Assembly: GCF_009730915.1 (NCBI RefSeq)
Contig: NW_024086918.1
Location: 17,111-81,110 of the forward strand
DNA from: Dioscorea cayenensis subsp. rotundata
Lineage: Eukaryota; Streptophyta; Magnoliopsida; Dioscoreales; Dioscoreaceae
Length of the DNA: 64,000 nucleotides
Direction of reading: 5' to 3'
Positions 48,961-61,805 of the stretch are shown here, piece by piece; the first letter of the stretch is position 1; every line of letters starts with the position of its first letter. Under the pieces are notes generated by a model that had not been told where the DNA came from, did not search any database, and saw only the letters and a list, made by a program, of their open reading frames with translations. Position numbers and translations under genes: made by a program.

Positions 48961-51187
48961 GTTCAGATTGTTTGTTTTTGAAGGATTTTTGGTTTCCTTT
49001 GACCAGCCCAAATACTTTTCACTAGCCCAAAAACCTTGAATTTAGTTTTTACGACCGATTTGGTCAGTAAAACCAAATCTTGGGATTTTGAGAAACCTCA
49101 TGGGGAAAACCAAAATCACCGATCTATACCTTTGAGAAAAACTCTTTCCTTCACCTCCATTTCACTAGACAAACTCATCACCTATTCCGAGGTTTGATTA
49201 AATTTCAATTCATTGTTTTTATTCCCTAATTTTTCCAAAACTCATTCATCACAAATCCCATTCTCTCTTTCTCTTTGCAAGCTTCGCTATTTCTCTGTTG
49301 TTCTTCCAATCTTGCACTCGCACTCACTCTCTTTGGGTGGCATTCTTTGTTTCTCTGAGGTTAGATCTTGATTTACTATGGTATTTAAATGTTGGTGTTT
49401 GGTTCCGTGAATCTATTGTGGTTTGAAAGTGGTTTGATGTGATGATTTTTGTTTGTTTATGGGGGATGTTGTGGGGTTTTTCTTGGTAATCTTGTGGGAG
49501 AGTGAGAGTTGTGATTTTTTTGGTTTTCCTTTGATTTTTGATGAAAAAGTTTGGGTTTTTTTATTGTTGGATCTTTGTTTGCATTTGGCATGCTTTTGAG
49601 TGCTAGATGAAGTTCGGGTTGATGCCTCAGTTTGGAGTTCTTGAATTTTGTGGTTTTTTTTATTATTTGAAGATGTGGCCGTCATCCGCTTTTTTTCGCT
49701 CTTTGTTCTTCTATCTATGTTGTATCATTGAGTTTCTTTTTATCTCTCGGCCTTGGTGGGCGTGCTCGGAGAAGCTAGGATTGGTGAGAGTTTCTTTGTG
49801 ATCATTCCTTTTGTGTATTCGTAGAGAATTTTTTTGATTTAATTCGACTATGTTTTTTGAAATAGGGGATTAAGAAATAGGGATTTTTTCTTATAGTTTT
49901 TCAAGATTTTCTATTGGTTATCTTGAAGTTCTTGGACGAAGTTTGGTGTCTCAGAATCAATGTAAAATCTGCTGGTGTTTTTGTTACTTTCATCTTATTG
50001 CTCTTGCATAAAGGTTCGTCAGAAATAAAAAGCTTGGCTTTTTGAATTGGATTCCTTTTTTTTCGGTGAATTTTGAATTTAATGATCATCTTGTCTTTAC
50101 AAAGTTTTTATGAATCTCATTCAGTCCCTAGTTTCTCTTGTGAAAGTAGTTTTGTTTATATCTCTCTTTTGGTGCTTTTGATTTGATAAATAAAGGACTT
50201 CCTAGTTTGTATACAATGTATATTGTACGGAACTACTTTCACAAGCGTAGCATATGCATGCTCATTGAATAGTGGTGGTTTTTTTCTTATGATCCCTACT
50301 GAGAATTCTCAATGAAAAATTTATCAAGGATAAATTTGATTGTTATTTTAAGGGTTCTAGTTATACTTATGGACTTCTCAATACTTTAGAGGTAGCATTT
50401 TTTTCTTTTTAGAGAAGACTTCCCATGGCCTCTGTGGTTTAGTAATTTCTTCAAGATCTTTTGATATTGTAAGTTTTCCTTTGTATATTTAATTTTTACT
50501 GATGTCTGAATCCAATCCAAAGTCACACAAACATGCACTTTCAATAATACAAGAACATGTTGAGTTGTTGGAGTAGCAGCAAAACATTAATAATTAGAGA
50601 TTTGCAATTGAGAATAAAAATAAAATATTATGATGTGATTCAATAACAAACAGTTTGATTGCATAGCAAAAGCAGGATAGGTATATATATCATTCAAGTC
50701 AAATCCCACCCTAAAAGAGTACATCTTAAAGAATTGTTTTTCTTCATCCTAGTGAAAAATGAAAAAAATCCAGAGATGTGCAGCTCAACTTTGCATTAAC
50801 TAGAATTGGCATCAATCCCACTAGTGCCCCGGTTGTTGGCATTTAAATCAGACATTTTGAGCATTAATTACCACCATTTATGATGCAATATATTCATGAT
50901 ACTCACTAGTCTTGTTTATATGAAATATAATCATGATGTTTAATCTAAACATCTATAGTGTTTGGTGTTCTATCTAAACTATATATGATGTTGCTCTAAT
51001 GTGTTAGATACATATAAAGTGAAAATCCATCATGATTTTGTTTACAACAATCTATATATATATATTAATATGAGATTATTTATATATGCCATTTTTTCTT
51101 TATGTATCTCTATTTAAAAAAACAATATCTTGAAACTAATTTTATTTATTTATTTATTTATTTTGTATTTTTACAACTTGTAGATGG
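48961..51187 (+). other. Non-coding 5' part of PIF copy 1
   Basis: A C/T-rich stretch at 49257-49350, followed by GAGGTTAGAT, looks like a transcribed leader with an intron donor. The rest is AT-rich with a T-strand bias and no believable gene. The minus-strand frame 49413-49685 is low-complexity Ser/Lys/Thr and is not taken as real. Confidence 0.45.
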
Positions 51188-52498
51188 ATGGACATGATAG
51201 ACGGGGATAGCTTTAATGCTACCCGCATTACAATTCTTGCTGCAACTTTTGCCATCACATTACTTTTGCGTAGTAAACGTCGTAGAATTTGTAGAGAACC
51301 TTCTCGTGCTCGAGCAGAGATTAGAGAAAAATATTTATCAAGACTAATTGATGGAAATGACACGACTAGTATCAACATGGTCCGTATGAATAAATCAACA
51401 TTCTTCAATCTTTGCTCAATAATGAGACGGAAAAAATCTTATGAGAGACACATTGCACATCACTATTGAAGAGCAATTATTGATGTTCTTACACACCACA
51501 GGACATAATCAACGTAACCGTGTCATTGCACACAACTTCCTCAGATCAGGTGAGACTGTTAGCAGGTATTTCAATCATGTTTTATACGCAATTGGTCAAT
51601 TGCGTGATGAATATGTGCTTCCACCTAGTACACAAACTCCAGCGTATATAGCAGCGAGATCCACACTATTTCCTTATTTCAAGGTATTAGATGAATTTTT
51701 TGCTCAAATAGATTTATTATCCTATAACCAGTTTTTAGTTATAATATGTTAATTATAGGATTGCATTGGAGCTTTAGATGGAACCCATATCCATGCTTCT
51801 GTTCTCCAGCATTTGACGTTGCAGCATTTCGTGGGCGAAAAGCATACCCCACACAAAATGTGCTGGCTGCTATTGACTTTAACTTACGTTTTACGTATGT
51901 TCTTGCTGGTTGGGAAGGTTCAACACATGATGCTCTAGTTTTACGTGATGCACTCGAGAGACCAAATGGCCTATCAGGTCCCTTGAAGGTATTACCACCT
52001 AGTTTAGAATGTAGGAACAACCTAAACATTATAATCATGTTAACCATCATTTTTTCTTTTTTGTTAGGGAAGTATTACTTAGTTGATGCTGGATACTCAA
52101 CGAGACCGGGTTTTATATCCCCTTATAGGGGTGTTAGATACCATCTCAAAGAGTTTGGCTCACGGACACCAACAAACCATAAAGAACTTTTTAACCTTCG
52201 TCACTCATCAGCTAGTACGACTATTGAAAGAGCTTTTGGTTCTCTTAAGGGACGATTCAAAGTTTTATCATCAAGACCGTTCTTTCCATTTAAAACTCAA
52301 GCTGAATTGGTTTTGGCCACATGCATTTTGCATAATTATATTATAAGTGGCAGCGAAGATATTTTAATACCTTTTGAGGAAGAATGGATACCACAACAGC
52401 CACAATCAGAAAGTAATATAAGAGAACAAAGGGAAGAGGCCCAAGAGTGGGTGGCACGTAGAGAACAGATTGCATGTGATATGCGGGCAAACAAGTAG
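51188..52498 (+). pseudogene. PIF/Harbinger DDE transposase (copy 1), small frame breaks
   Basis: Contains all three catalytic residues of the DDE_4-type nuclease: aspartate in GALDGTH (near 51777), aspartate in YYLVDAGY (near 52084) and glutamate in TTIERAFGSLKGRFK (near 52225), followed by ATCILHNYI. Two candidate introns are seen: 51684-51758 (GT-AG, phase 0) and 51989-52067 (GT-AG, but removing it shifts the frame by one). Frame breaks lie near 51431 (an A run one base too long), 51803 (two extra bases) and possibly 51980. The usual family length is about 350-450 residues, which the pieces add up to. Confidence 0.88.
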
Positions 52499-52713
52499 AA
52501 AATTATTTGTTGTTCTTATGGAAATATGTGGATGTTTTTTTAATTTTCTAGCTTGTACTTGATAATTATTTTTCTATATTTCTATGAACAAATTTCAGTT
52601 GTCATAATGTCATTTGTTTAATTTTGTTGTCATAATATCTTGCTTGTACTTGTTTGGGATATTTGTTTAATTTTGTTGTTTTAACAATTTCTTGTTTATG
52701 TGGCAATTATAGA

Positions 52714-53848
52714 ATGGATAACATAAGGATGTCGAAGATAGTCAAATGTCATCAATGAGAACCCCAACCAAAAGAGCATGTGGCAATAAAAGATGGACTA
52801 TTGCCGAAAGTTGATTTTTCATAAGACTCATAGCTTCTCAAGTGGAGCAAGGCTTGAAAGTCGATAAGGGCTTCAAACCTCAAGCACTCCAGGCATCAAT
52901 CATTGCAATGAAGAATGAGTTTGGAATTATAGTCACTGAAGCAAATGTGAATAACCACTTGAGAACAATTCGTAAAAGATGGGCAAGAATTAAAAAAATT
53001 GAAAGAGTTAAGTGGCATGGGTTGGGATAACAGACTGAAGATGATAATCATGGGAGAATCAGAGTTCAAGAACTATATAAAGGTACAAATTTGTTTCTAA
53101 TTTATGTCTATTTACATTGTCCATGTATTAATTAGAAATAAGTTTAATTTATCATTCAAATAATTTGTTGTTTAATACCAGATTCATCCCCATGATGAGC
53201 CCTACTTAAACAAACCAATTGAGGATCATGACTTACTTGAGATTGTTTGAGGTAATGATCAAGCAACTGGACGGTGTGCTGTGCAATTTGGAGATGAAAT
53301 TGGCACCCATATGGATGATAGCGTCGAGCACCGTCGTCCATCTCGATCGATAGTCTTGATGACATGTTTGAGGACACTAATTATCATGTCAATATACCAC
53401 TGCCCACCCACAACCAATCAAAGAGTACAAAAAATAGGGGGGGAATCTTCCACTCAATCAAAAAGGAAAAAGAAAAATGGAAAAATGCCCTCTGAAGTTG
53501 AAGCAATACAGAGATGAATAACACAATTAAAGAGGGCATTGGTAACAAAGAAGTCTACTCGAAATTTAGAATTTGCAAAAGAATTGATTGGTGAGTGCAT
53601 GAAATTGAAAGTATATGGCTATTCTGGCCGTCAAATAAATAAGGACTATGATTGGTTAATAGCCGATGATAGTAGAGCTATGGCTTTCTTAGCAAAGGAT
53701 GAAGAGCTAAGGCAAGATAGGGCTGGAGGGACTTCTTTGAATCAATTCACAATCAAGAAGAATATTTTCAAAGTCCCATTCAGGTTGGTTTTTGTGTATG
53801 TGTGTGTTATGATATTGTTATGTACTTACTATGTACAATTTGTTTTTT
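52714..53848 (+). pseudogene. PIF Myb/SANT-like protein (copy 1), broken
   Basis: Starts MDNIRMS near 52714. A tryptophan-containing Myb/SANT-like domain (KRWTIAES, then ASQVEQGLKVDKGFKPQA and NNHLRTIRKRWARIK) is followed by a linker and a C-terminal segment with ELIGECMKLKVYGYSGRQIN. In PIF elements this second protein binds DNA ends and helps the transposase into the nucleus. A stop in the Myb region (near 52813), where copy 2 has a sense codon, and later frame breaks make it non-functional as read. Confidence 0.8.
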
Positions 53849-55084
53849 AACAAGGTGTTGGAGCGTGTGGACATGTGTTTAGCAATGAAATCAAGAAGAA
53901 TGTCAATGGTAAATAATTTTGTTGTTCTTATATATATAATGCTGTCCTATATTATTTCATGACACTGAAAATTGATTTTTTTTACATATGTCCAGGTTAT
54001 TTATCGTATTGAAAGACGGCAAATGTAACAAGAGATTGTAAACTCTAAAATTTTATTATGTAATGATTGCCTCCTTGATTTTGAATGTGTTTTTCTTGTG
54101 TATGTGCACTGATTGTTGAGTTATTTTGTGTTGTTAAGTATGAAACTTTGAACTTATTGTGTTTGAGTCTTGAATGATTTTTTTATGAGGATTGTTGGTT
54201 GCAATGATGAGATTGGAATTTGCACTATTGAGACATTTTTTTGTTGTTAATTATGAAACATTGAGATTGGAATCATGATCAATATCAAATCACATGTTGT
54301 TTTGCTTGTAATTATGTATTATAAAGGAAGATGGCTTTGTTGAGATTTAATTTGCATGCATGACATGAAAACTAGGTTTTTATTCAAACTTTATATAATT
54401 ACGGTGATGGACATTCCATATGTTGTTCAATTTGGCAATGTAAGATGGTTCATAGTTAACTCAAATAAGAATATATGATGGGCATTCAATGTGTTGTTCA
54501 ATTTGGCAATGTAAGATGGTTCATAATTGTTAACTCAAATAAGAATATATGATGGACATTCAATGTGTTGTTCATTTTGGCAATGCATGGCATAATTTTA
54601 ATTTTGTTATTGTCCTTGTGATCTATATGTTTAAGCTATACTTTGAAAATTTTCTCTAATTTTTCCTCTCTTGCTAGCAAGTGTATGCAAATTAATAAGC
54701 ACACCACAAGAGTAAGTTAATAAATATAATAACTAGTTATAATAAAAAGTTAATAAAATTAATAATAAATGGTAATTTTTTAAAAAATGTTTATTAGAGT
54801 AAGTGAATAAATACAATAATTGGTTAATAATAAAATTATTAAATAATATATTAACCACCACCTTAACTTTTTAATTTATCAATGATTTAATTTATTATTA
54901 CTAATTGTTAAATATAAACTTTTTAAATATAATAATCAATAATAAAAATAAATTAACTACTAAAATTAATAATTAATAAATATTTAATATTAAGTATATC
55001 ATAATAAATTGATATATAATAAAATAAAGGATAATTATACCATGAGTAACCATACCCCCAAAATACATCCAACCAAACATCTGT

Positions 55085-55265
55085 TTTTCAATTCTAGATT
55101 TACAAATCCTTCTAAATAAACATAAAATTTTATAATACAGTAATTCCAGTTGCATCCAACCAAACACAAGATTTGACTGCACTGTATTTTGAAAACCAAG
55201 TATTTTCAGTTACAATGTAACTGAAAATCCACTGTATTCAGAATTACATCCAATCAAACGCCACC
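55085..55265. repeat. PIF copy 1 right terminal repeat
   Basis: Inverse partner of 48737-48930. Shared inner words include AGATTTGACTGCACTG against CAGCCAAATCTTGTGTT. It also holds a small palindrome, CAGTTACAATGTAACTG. Confidence 0.85.
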
Positions 55266-55435
55266 TAAAAGTATTTGTAAACTTGGAAATAGGAAACAAA
55301 TATTTGGTTTGATGTATTTTGGGGGTATGATTATTCATGGCAAGATTACCCCCATACTTTATTATATAATAATTTGTAATGATATATTAATTATTATTAG
55401 TATTTAATTTATTATTATTATTTATTATTATATTT

Positions 55436-55800
55436 AAAAAATTTGCCCCATGTTGCTTAATTTTTTTAATTTTTATTATTAACCAATTATTATATTTATT
55501 CACTTATTCTAATACATTTTTTTAAAAAAAATTACCATTTATTATTAACTTTATTAACTTGTTATTATTAGCTAATTGTTACTTTGGTATTTAATTTATT
55601 TTTATTATTTATTATTATATCTAAAAATTTGCCTCCCTACTTAACTTTTTTAAACTTTTTATTATTAACCAATTATTATATTTATTCACTTACTCTAATA
55701 TCATTTTTTAATAAATTTCCATTTATTATTAACTTTATTAACTTTTATATTATTAACTAATTATTACTTCAGTATTTAATTTGTTTTTCTTATTTACTAT
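55436..55800. repeat. 188-bp tandem duplication in PIF copy 2
   Basis: AAAAATTTGCC followed by an AT-rich block with ATTATTAACCAATTATTATA occurs at 55436 and again at 55624. Copy 1 has this block once (inverse, about 54700-54920). Confidence 0.75.
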
Positions 55801-56729
55801 ACCCCAAACATAAAGAATACACTTGCATGAAAATACACAAAGAATAAGTTATTATAGGAGTCGTGTTCCTATTTAATGTGACTATATGAAGCCTTCATTT
55901 GTTTAGACCATACAAGATAGATCTGCTTTTGTAGAAATTACTGAATGATTAACTTAGCTTTTATCTTTTTTTTATCATACCTTTTATCTTTTCATGCCTA
56001 TGAGCATCTCTTTGATCTTTTCATACTGTTCTGCTTTATCTCATGTCAATTTTGTCTTGTGATACAACCTCACACTCTTATCCAGGTCATGCTATTGTAC
56101 GGTCTCAACACAGCAGACAATTGTGCAATTGCCGCTTAATTGTAGGAACATAACAATACAAGTTTTGTTTACACTAGCTTTTCACATCCAATGCTACAAA
56201 TAAATGAGAAAGATTTGCTCACCGTTGTTGTTGTTGTAATATAGGAACATAACATATGAAATTACACAACTTAAACCTTGGGAATCATGTTGTTGTTGTT
56301 GCAATATAGGAACATAACATATAAAACTAGTACATATATCTAGTGCTTCAAAGTTTGCATAAAACCAGTACATAATAGGCACTTCAACCCTTGAATTAAC
56401 AAAGGTAGATGGTTTCTCAAATAGGATTCTAGGATACAAGGAACAACCTGCACATATGAAAATTTTCAGATTTTATTTTCATGAGCTAATTATTGATAAT
56501 AATATATAAACAATGACATGAATATAATTACTTACCTCTTACATTCTTCATGGTTTCACTACTAAAATCTTCAATATGTTCCATAGTCTCTGCAACACCC
56601 TACTAAAAAAAATAATAAAAAGATTACTATAAGATACTAGACATATGATAATATCATAATACACACATACAAAACAACCTATGTGGGCATTCTTAAAAAT
56701 TCTCCTTGACTATGAATTGATTCAAAGAA

Positions 56730-57764
56730 ATCCTCCGTCAATACTTCCTTAATTCTTCATCTTTTGCCAAGAAACCCATAGCTCTACTATTGTTGGTCAT
56801 TAACCAATCATAAGCCTTATTGATATCCCGACCAGAGTACCCATATGCTTTCAGTTTCATACATTCACCAATTAATTCCTTTATGAAATCTAAATCTCTA
56901 GTCGACTTCTTTTCACCCAATGCCTTCTTAATGGTGTTATTCATCTCTTGTATTGCTTCAACTTCGGAGACCATTTTTCGTTTTCCTTTTTCTTTTTCTT
57001 GATTGGGTGGTGGAAGACATTCCCCTGAATTCTGTACTCTCTGATTGGTTGTGGATAGGTGGTGGTGTATACATATGGCAATCAGTCTCCTCAAAAAACA
57101 TGTCATCAAGGACATCGGTTTGAGATGGACAATGGGAATCAACGTTATTATCCATATATGTACCAATATCATCTCCAAATTGAACAACATGGTGTCCAGT
57201 TGCTTGATCGTTGCATCGCCAAAATAATCTCGAGCAAGTCATGATCCTCAATTGGTTTGTTTAAATATGGCTCATCATGTGGATGAGCTCTAGGATATAT
57301 ATAGAGATCGAGTCATAGTTTAAATAAATATCATTTCATTCAATATAAATAATTCAACATCATAAATAGAAATAAATAACAAATAAATTAATACCTCTGC
57401 ATAGTTCCTGAATTCTAATTCTCCCATAATAATCATCTTTGACCTATTATCCCTATCGCATTCTACTTAAGTCTCTCGGTTTTTAATTCTTGCCCATCGT
57501 TTTTCGAATTGTTCTCAAGTGATTAGTTGCATTTGCTTCAGTAACCTTAACTCCAAACTCATTCTTTATTGCAATAATTGCATAATGGAATGCTTGGGGT
57601 TTGAATCTCTTGTCGACTTTGAAGCCTTGCTCCACTTGAGATGCCATGAATCTTATGAAAAATCGGCTTTTGGCCATGGTCCACCTTTTATTACCACCAG
57701 TTCTTTTAGTGGGTGTTCTCATTGAAGACATTTGGCTATCTTCTAACATCCCTATATTGTCCAT
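56730..57764 (-). pseudogene. PIF Myb/SANT-like protein (copy 2), broken
   Basis: Starts MDNIGMLEDSQMSSMRTPTK. The Myb/SANT-like domain (KRWTMAKSRFFIRFM, VEQGFKVDKRFKPQAF) is intact where copy 1 has a stop. A frame break near 57490 then separates it from the linker (HHVVQFGDDIGTYMD) and the C-terminal part with KELIGECMKLKAYGYSGRDI. It parallels 52714-53848. Confidence 0.8.
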
Positions 57765-58020
57765 TCTGTTATTGGCACATACATAAGTAATTTTTTTTAA
57801 GTAATAGCTGATTTTTTTTCCCCAAATAAATGTTATACCTAATATAAGGAAGTTTCACAATAAGCATATGATAAATGATAACAATTATAAATTTGTTTCA
57901 TAGAAGCAAAAAAATGAATCAAGTAGAAGCCATAACATGAAACAAATAAGCAAAAAGTAACATCATAGGTCATGGTCTCTGTGGAAACATAAAATAATGA
58001 GTTATTATCTACTAATTATT

Positions 58021-59335
58021 AGCCCACTATCATATGCAATCCATTCTCGACGTGCCACCCATTTTTGGGCCTCATCCCCTTTGTTTTCTTTATGTTACGT
58101 TTGATTGTGGCTGTTGAGGGGTATCCATTCTTCTTCAGAAGGTATTAAAATATCTTCTCCTCCACTTATAATGTAATTATGCAAAATGCATGCTGCCAAA
58201 ACTAATTCAGCTTGAGTTTTAAATGGAAAGAATGGTCTTGATGATTAAACTTTAAAGTGTCCCTTAAGAGAACCAAAAGCTCGTTCAATAGTGGTATGAG
58301 CTAATGAGTGATGAAGGTTAAAAAGTTCTTTATGGTTTGCTGGTGTCCTTGAGCCAAACTCTTTGAGATGGTATCTAACACCCCTATAAGGGGATATATA
58401 TCCCGGTCTTGTTGCGTATCCAGCATCAACCAAGTAATATTTTCCTAACAAAAAGAAAAATGATGGTTAACAAGATTATAATGTTTAGGTTGTTCTTGCA
58501 TTCTAAACTATTTGATAATAATCTAAACAAACATATACCTTTAGGGACTGAGAAGCCATTTGGTTTCTCGAGTGCATCACGTAAAACTCAAGCATCATGT
58601 GTTGAACCTCCCATCCAGCAAGAACATATGTAAAACATAAGTTAAAGTCAACAGCAGTAAGAACATTTTGTGTGGGATATGGTTTTCACCTACGAAAAGC
58701 TGCAACTTCAGATGCTGGAACAGAAGCATGGATATGGGTTCCATCTAAAGCTCCAATACAATCCTATTATTAACAAATTATAACTAAGAACTGGTTATAG
58801 GATAATAAATCTATTTGAGTAAAAATTTATCTAATACCTTAAAAAAAGATATAATGTGGATCTTGATGCTATATACGCTGGAGTTTGTGTACTAGGTGGA
58901 AGCACATATTAATCACGCAATTGACCGATTGCGTATAGAACATGATTGAAATACCTGCTAATAGTCTCACTTGATCTGAGGAAGTTTTGTGCGATGACAC
59001 AGTTATGTTGATTATGTCCTATGGTGTGTAGGAACATCAATAATTGCTCTTCGGTAGTGATGAACAATGTGTCTCTCAGAAGATTTTTTTCATCTCATTA
59101 TCGATCAAAGATTGAAGAATGTTGATTTATTCATATGGACCATGTGGATACTAGTTGTGCCATTTCCATCAATTAGTCTCGATAAATATTTTTCTCTAAT
59201 CTCCGATCGAGCACGAGAAGGTTCTCTACAAATTCTATGACGTTTACTGTGCAAAAGTAATGTGACCACAAAAGCTGCAGCAAGAATTGTAATGCAGGTA
59301 ACATTAAAGTTATCCTCTCTATCATGTCCATCCAT
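58021..59335 (-). pseudogene. PIF/Harbinger DDE transposase (copy 2), broken
   Basis: Starts MDGHDREDNFNVT at 59335 and aligns with copy 1. A stop near 59110 follows STFFNL, where copy 1 has cysteine. The first aspartate (GALDGTH near 58755), the second (YYLVDAGY near 58430) and glutamate (TTIERAFGSLKG near 58290) are all visible. A GT-AG intron (about 58446-58543, minus) keeps the frame here, unlike in copy 1. Further breaks occur between 59100 and 58600. Confidence 0.85.
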
Positions 59336-59560
59336 CTACAAGTTGTAAAAATACAAAATAAAGATGTAGTTCAAGATATTGTTTGTTTTAAATAGAGATA
59401 CATAAAGCAAAAATGGCATTGATGAATAATCTCAAATTGATTGTTTGTGCAGATTAAATTATTATTTAAACATTGTCAAATTCACAATTATATGTATTGA
59501 TTGTTGTAAACAACATCATGAAGAAATTTCATTTTACATGTATCTAACACATTGTCCAAA

Positions 59561-61081
59561 TCAAGCTATCCACATTTCCGGGTTAATGGCAAATCACAAA
59601 TATGACATTAGAGTAAATATAAATTTCAAAGTGGGCATCATGACAAGAGAACCCAGGGGTAGGGTACCATTTAATCATTATTACAGAATTTATCTAAGAG
59701 TAACATAAATTTCAAAGTAACATAAATTTCAAAGTGGGCATCTCGGTAAAGAATTTATCTAAGAGTGGGAATGTGAAATGATCTCGCTTATCATAAGTTT
59801 GTGCACCGAATTTAAAGCGGGGTTTCACTTATTTATGTGATAAACTCGTTGGACTTCCATCACTCTTTCAAAGCAGGGGTGAGTACCCTAAGTTTTGGCT
59901 ACAATCGATGAAGACTTTGATGGAACTTGTCGTCGGTGTCGCTTCTTTTTATATATATATATATATATGTATCTTCTTTCCCCTTTTGATGCATCTCTCT
60001 CCAAAAGGATTGTAGCTTTACATGATGCCACCATTAACTCAATATGCTTGGTGATCTTGAGCTTGTTGAAGACATCTTACTTGACCGTAGTTCTTAGCAT
60101 CGATGTTCACCTTATGTATCGACACTACTCCTAGGTGCGCAGACATCTATCGCCTAGCGATGCACAACCTCCAATGACACATCTTCCACTTTGGATAAAT
60201 TGAGTTGAAGGGTGGTATTGATAGAGGAAAGGATCTCGTTCCTCCGAATAAAGTAATGGAATCCATCATCCCAACCTCGGTTGTCATCGTAGATGTCTCC
60301 TCCTCTCCTTCGCTTCTTCGGCCTCGATTTGAGCAGGTCAACAATGGGAATAAAACCGAGATCAATAAACATCTCAAAGCGGAGACGAGTACCGATTACC
60401 AACCTTACTATTGAGTGATGTCTCAGCGAATCTTGATAAGGGACTCAGCGATAAAGAGAGCTCAACCGATATTGCCATAGATTGGCCAATCTCACACACT
60501 TTGAGAGAGAGAAAGAGAGCTTATGGAGGTAGTTGGAGAAGGCGATAGTGGATAATTCTATCATCGATGTTGAAAGATCCTTGTTTGGTGACCATAGACG
60601 AAAGGATGAAAGGGCCTTCTTTTTCTTTTGGTTTTCCTCCTTAGCCTCCCTCGGTTCCTCTCCTCTCATCTTGAGTCAGTCTTCCTTCAAATTTCTCCCC
60701 TCTTCAATCTTTGCCAGCCCTCCCCTTTAAAACGATCTTGCCGCCTCTTGTCGTGTGAGGATCGTGGGTGGTTGTTTTGATCGTGGAGTCACCACGACAA
60801 ACAAGTACCCCACGCCCCAGCGTACCATAGACAAACTACCTGTGCCTATTATTTATTATTTATTATTTTTATTTTTATTTATTTATTTATATATATTTTA
60901 TATCTATATATAACATTATATTATATATATATCTGATATCCGAATATATTTTATTTTCATCTCGATTTTTGATACTATCTTTACTAGATTTGATATCTTA
61001 ATTTAAATTGATTTTATTTTATTATATTTTGATTTTATCCCGATTTAATAATTACCATAATTTTTATTTAATTCGATTTGA

Positions 61082-61124
<43 letters not shown>

Positions 61125-61205
61125 CTGATTTGAATTTTTAATTCGATTTGATTTTTCTTATATTTTTGATAATTTTTATCTCGATTTGATACGATATATA
61201 TATAT
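59561..61205. other. Unassigned sequence with a GC-richer block
   Basis: From 59880 to 60840 the sequence is less AT-rich than its neighbours and has CT-rich tracts (60600-60730). It is reminiscent of an LTR or a gene leader, but no protein motif was recognised on either strand. From 60840 it becomes TTTA/ATTT-rich with an (AT)n run. Confidence 0.4.
61086..61121. repeat. (AT)n microsatellite
   Basis: About 18 AT units. Confidence 0.9.
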
Positions 61206-61805
61206 GCCTCAAGATATATGTTCTCAAAATTTGATTTAGAGATTTGAATATTTTGAATCGCCTTTGAGATCAGTATTCTTAGCCGATCTAAAGATTTGAA
61301 TATCTCGACTCGATCTAGAGATTTGAATATTTTTGAATCGCCTCGAGATCGGTGTTCTTAGGTGATCCAGAGATTTGAATATCTCGGCTGATCTAGAGAT
61401 TTGTATATTTTTATATCGCCTCAAGATATGTACTCTCACCGATCTTGAGACTTGGGTATTTTAGATCGCCTTTGAGATTCGTGCTCCGCTAATCTTGAGA
61501 TTTGAATATTTAGATCTCTTTGAAATATGTGTTCTTGGCTGATCTTAAGATTTGAATATTTAGATCGCCTTGAAATATGTGTTATCGGCTGATCTTGAGA
61601 TTTGAATATTTTGGATCACCTTGAGATCCGTACTCTTAGCTGATCCGGAGATTTGAATATTTTAGATTGCCTTAAGATCTGTGCTCTTGGCTAATCTTGG
61701 GATTTGAATATTTAGATCGCCTCGAGATATGTGTTTTCGGCTAATCGTGAGATTTGGATATTCAAGATCATCTCGAGATCCGTACTCTTGGGTGATCTTG
61801 AATAT
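61206..61805. repeat. 50-bp minisatellite
   Basis: About 12 degenerate copies of a unit close to GATCTTGAGATTTGAATATT, then TAGATCGCCTYGAGATATGTGTTCTTGGCT. The period is 50 bp with small length changes. It has no spacer structure and no coding sense. Confidence 0.9.

Larger units (their letters stand above)
48737..55265 (+). mobile_element. PIF/Harbinger element, full length (copy 1)
   Basis: A 6.5-kb element beginning GGTGGTATTTGATTGGATGT and ending with the inverse of GGTGGCGTTTGATTGGATGT. Similarity between the ends extends inward about 200 bp. It is flanked by TAA on both sides (48734-48736 and 55266-55268), the 3-bp target duplication of the PIF/Harbinger superfamily. It carries the two genes of autonomous members in the same orientation, a DDE transposase (51188-52498) and a Myb/SANT-like protein (52714-53848). 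About 2.2 kb of non-coding leader precedes the transposase. Both genes have a few small frame breaks. Confidence 0.92.
55290..59560 (-). mobile_element. PIF/Harbinger element, truncated inverted copy (copy 2)
   Basis: A second element of the same family in opposite orientation, tail to tail with copy 1. Its 3' non-coding end (55290-55800) is the inverse of 54700-55085. Its Myb gene (57764 to about 56730) and transposase (59335 to about 58021) follow in mirror order. Similarity upstream of the transposase continues to about 59560 (inverse of about 50980-51180). The outer terminal repeats present in copy 1 are missing at both ends, so it is truncated. Confidence 0.85.

Noticed and set aside
49413..49685. 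Minus-strand Ser/Lys/Thr-rich frame in the PIF leader
   Set aside because: Its composition simply reflects T-rich plus-strand DNA. No domain, and no counterpart in PIF copy 2.
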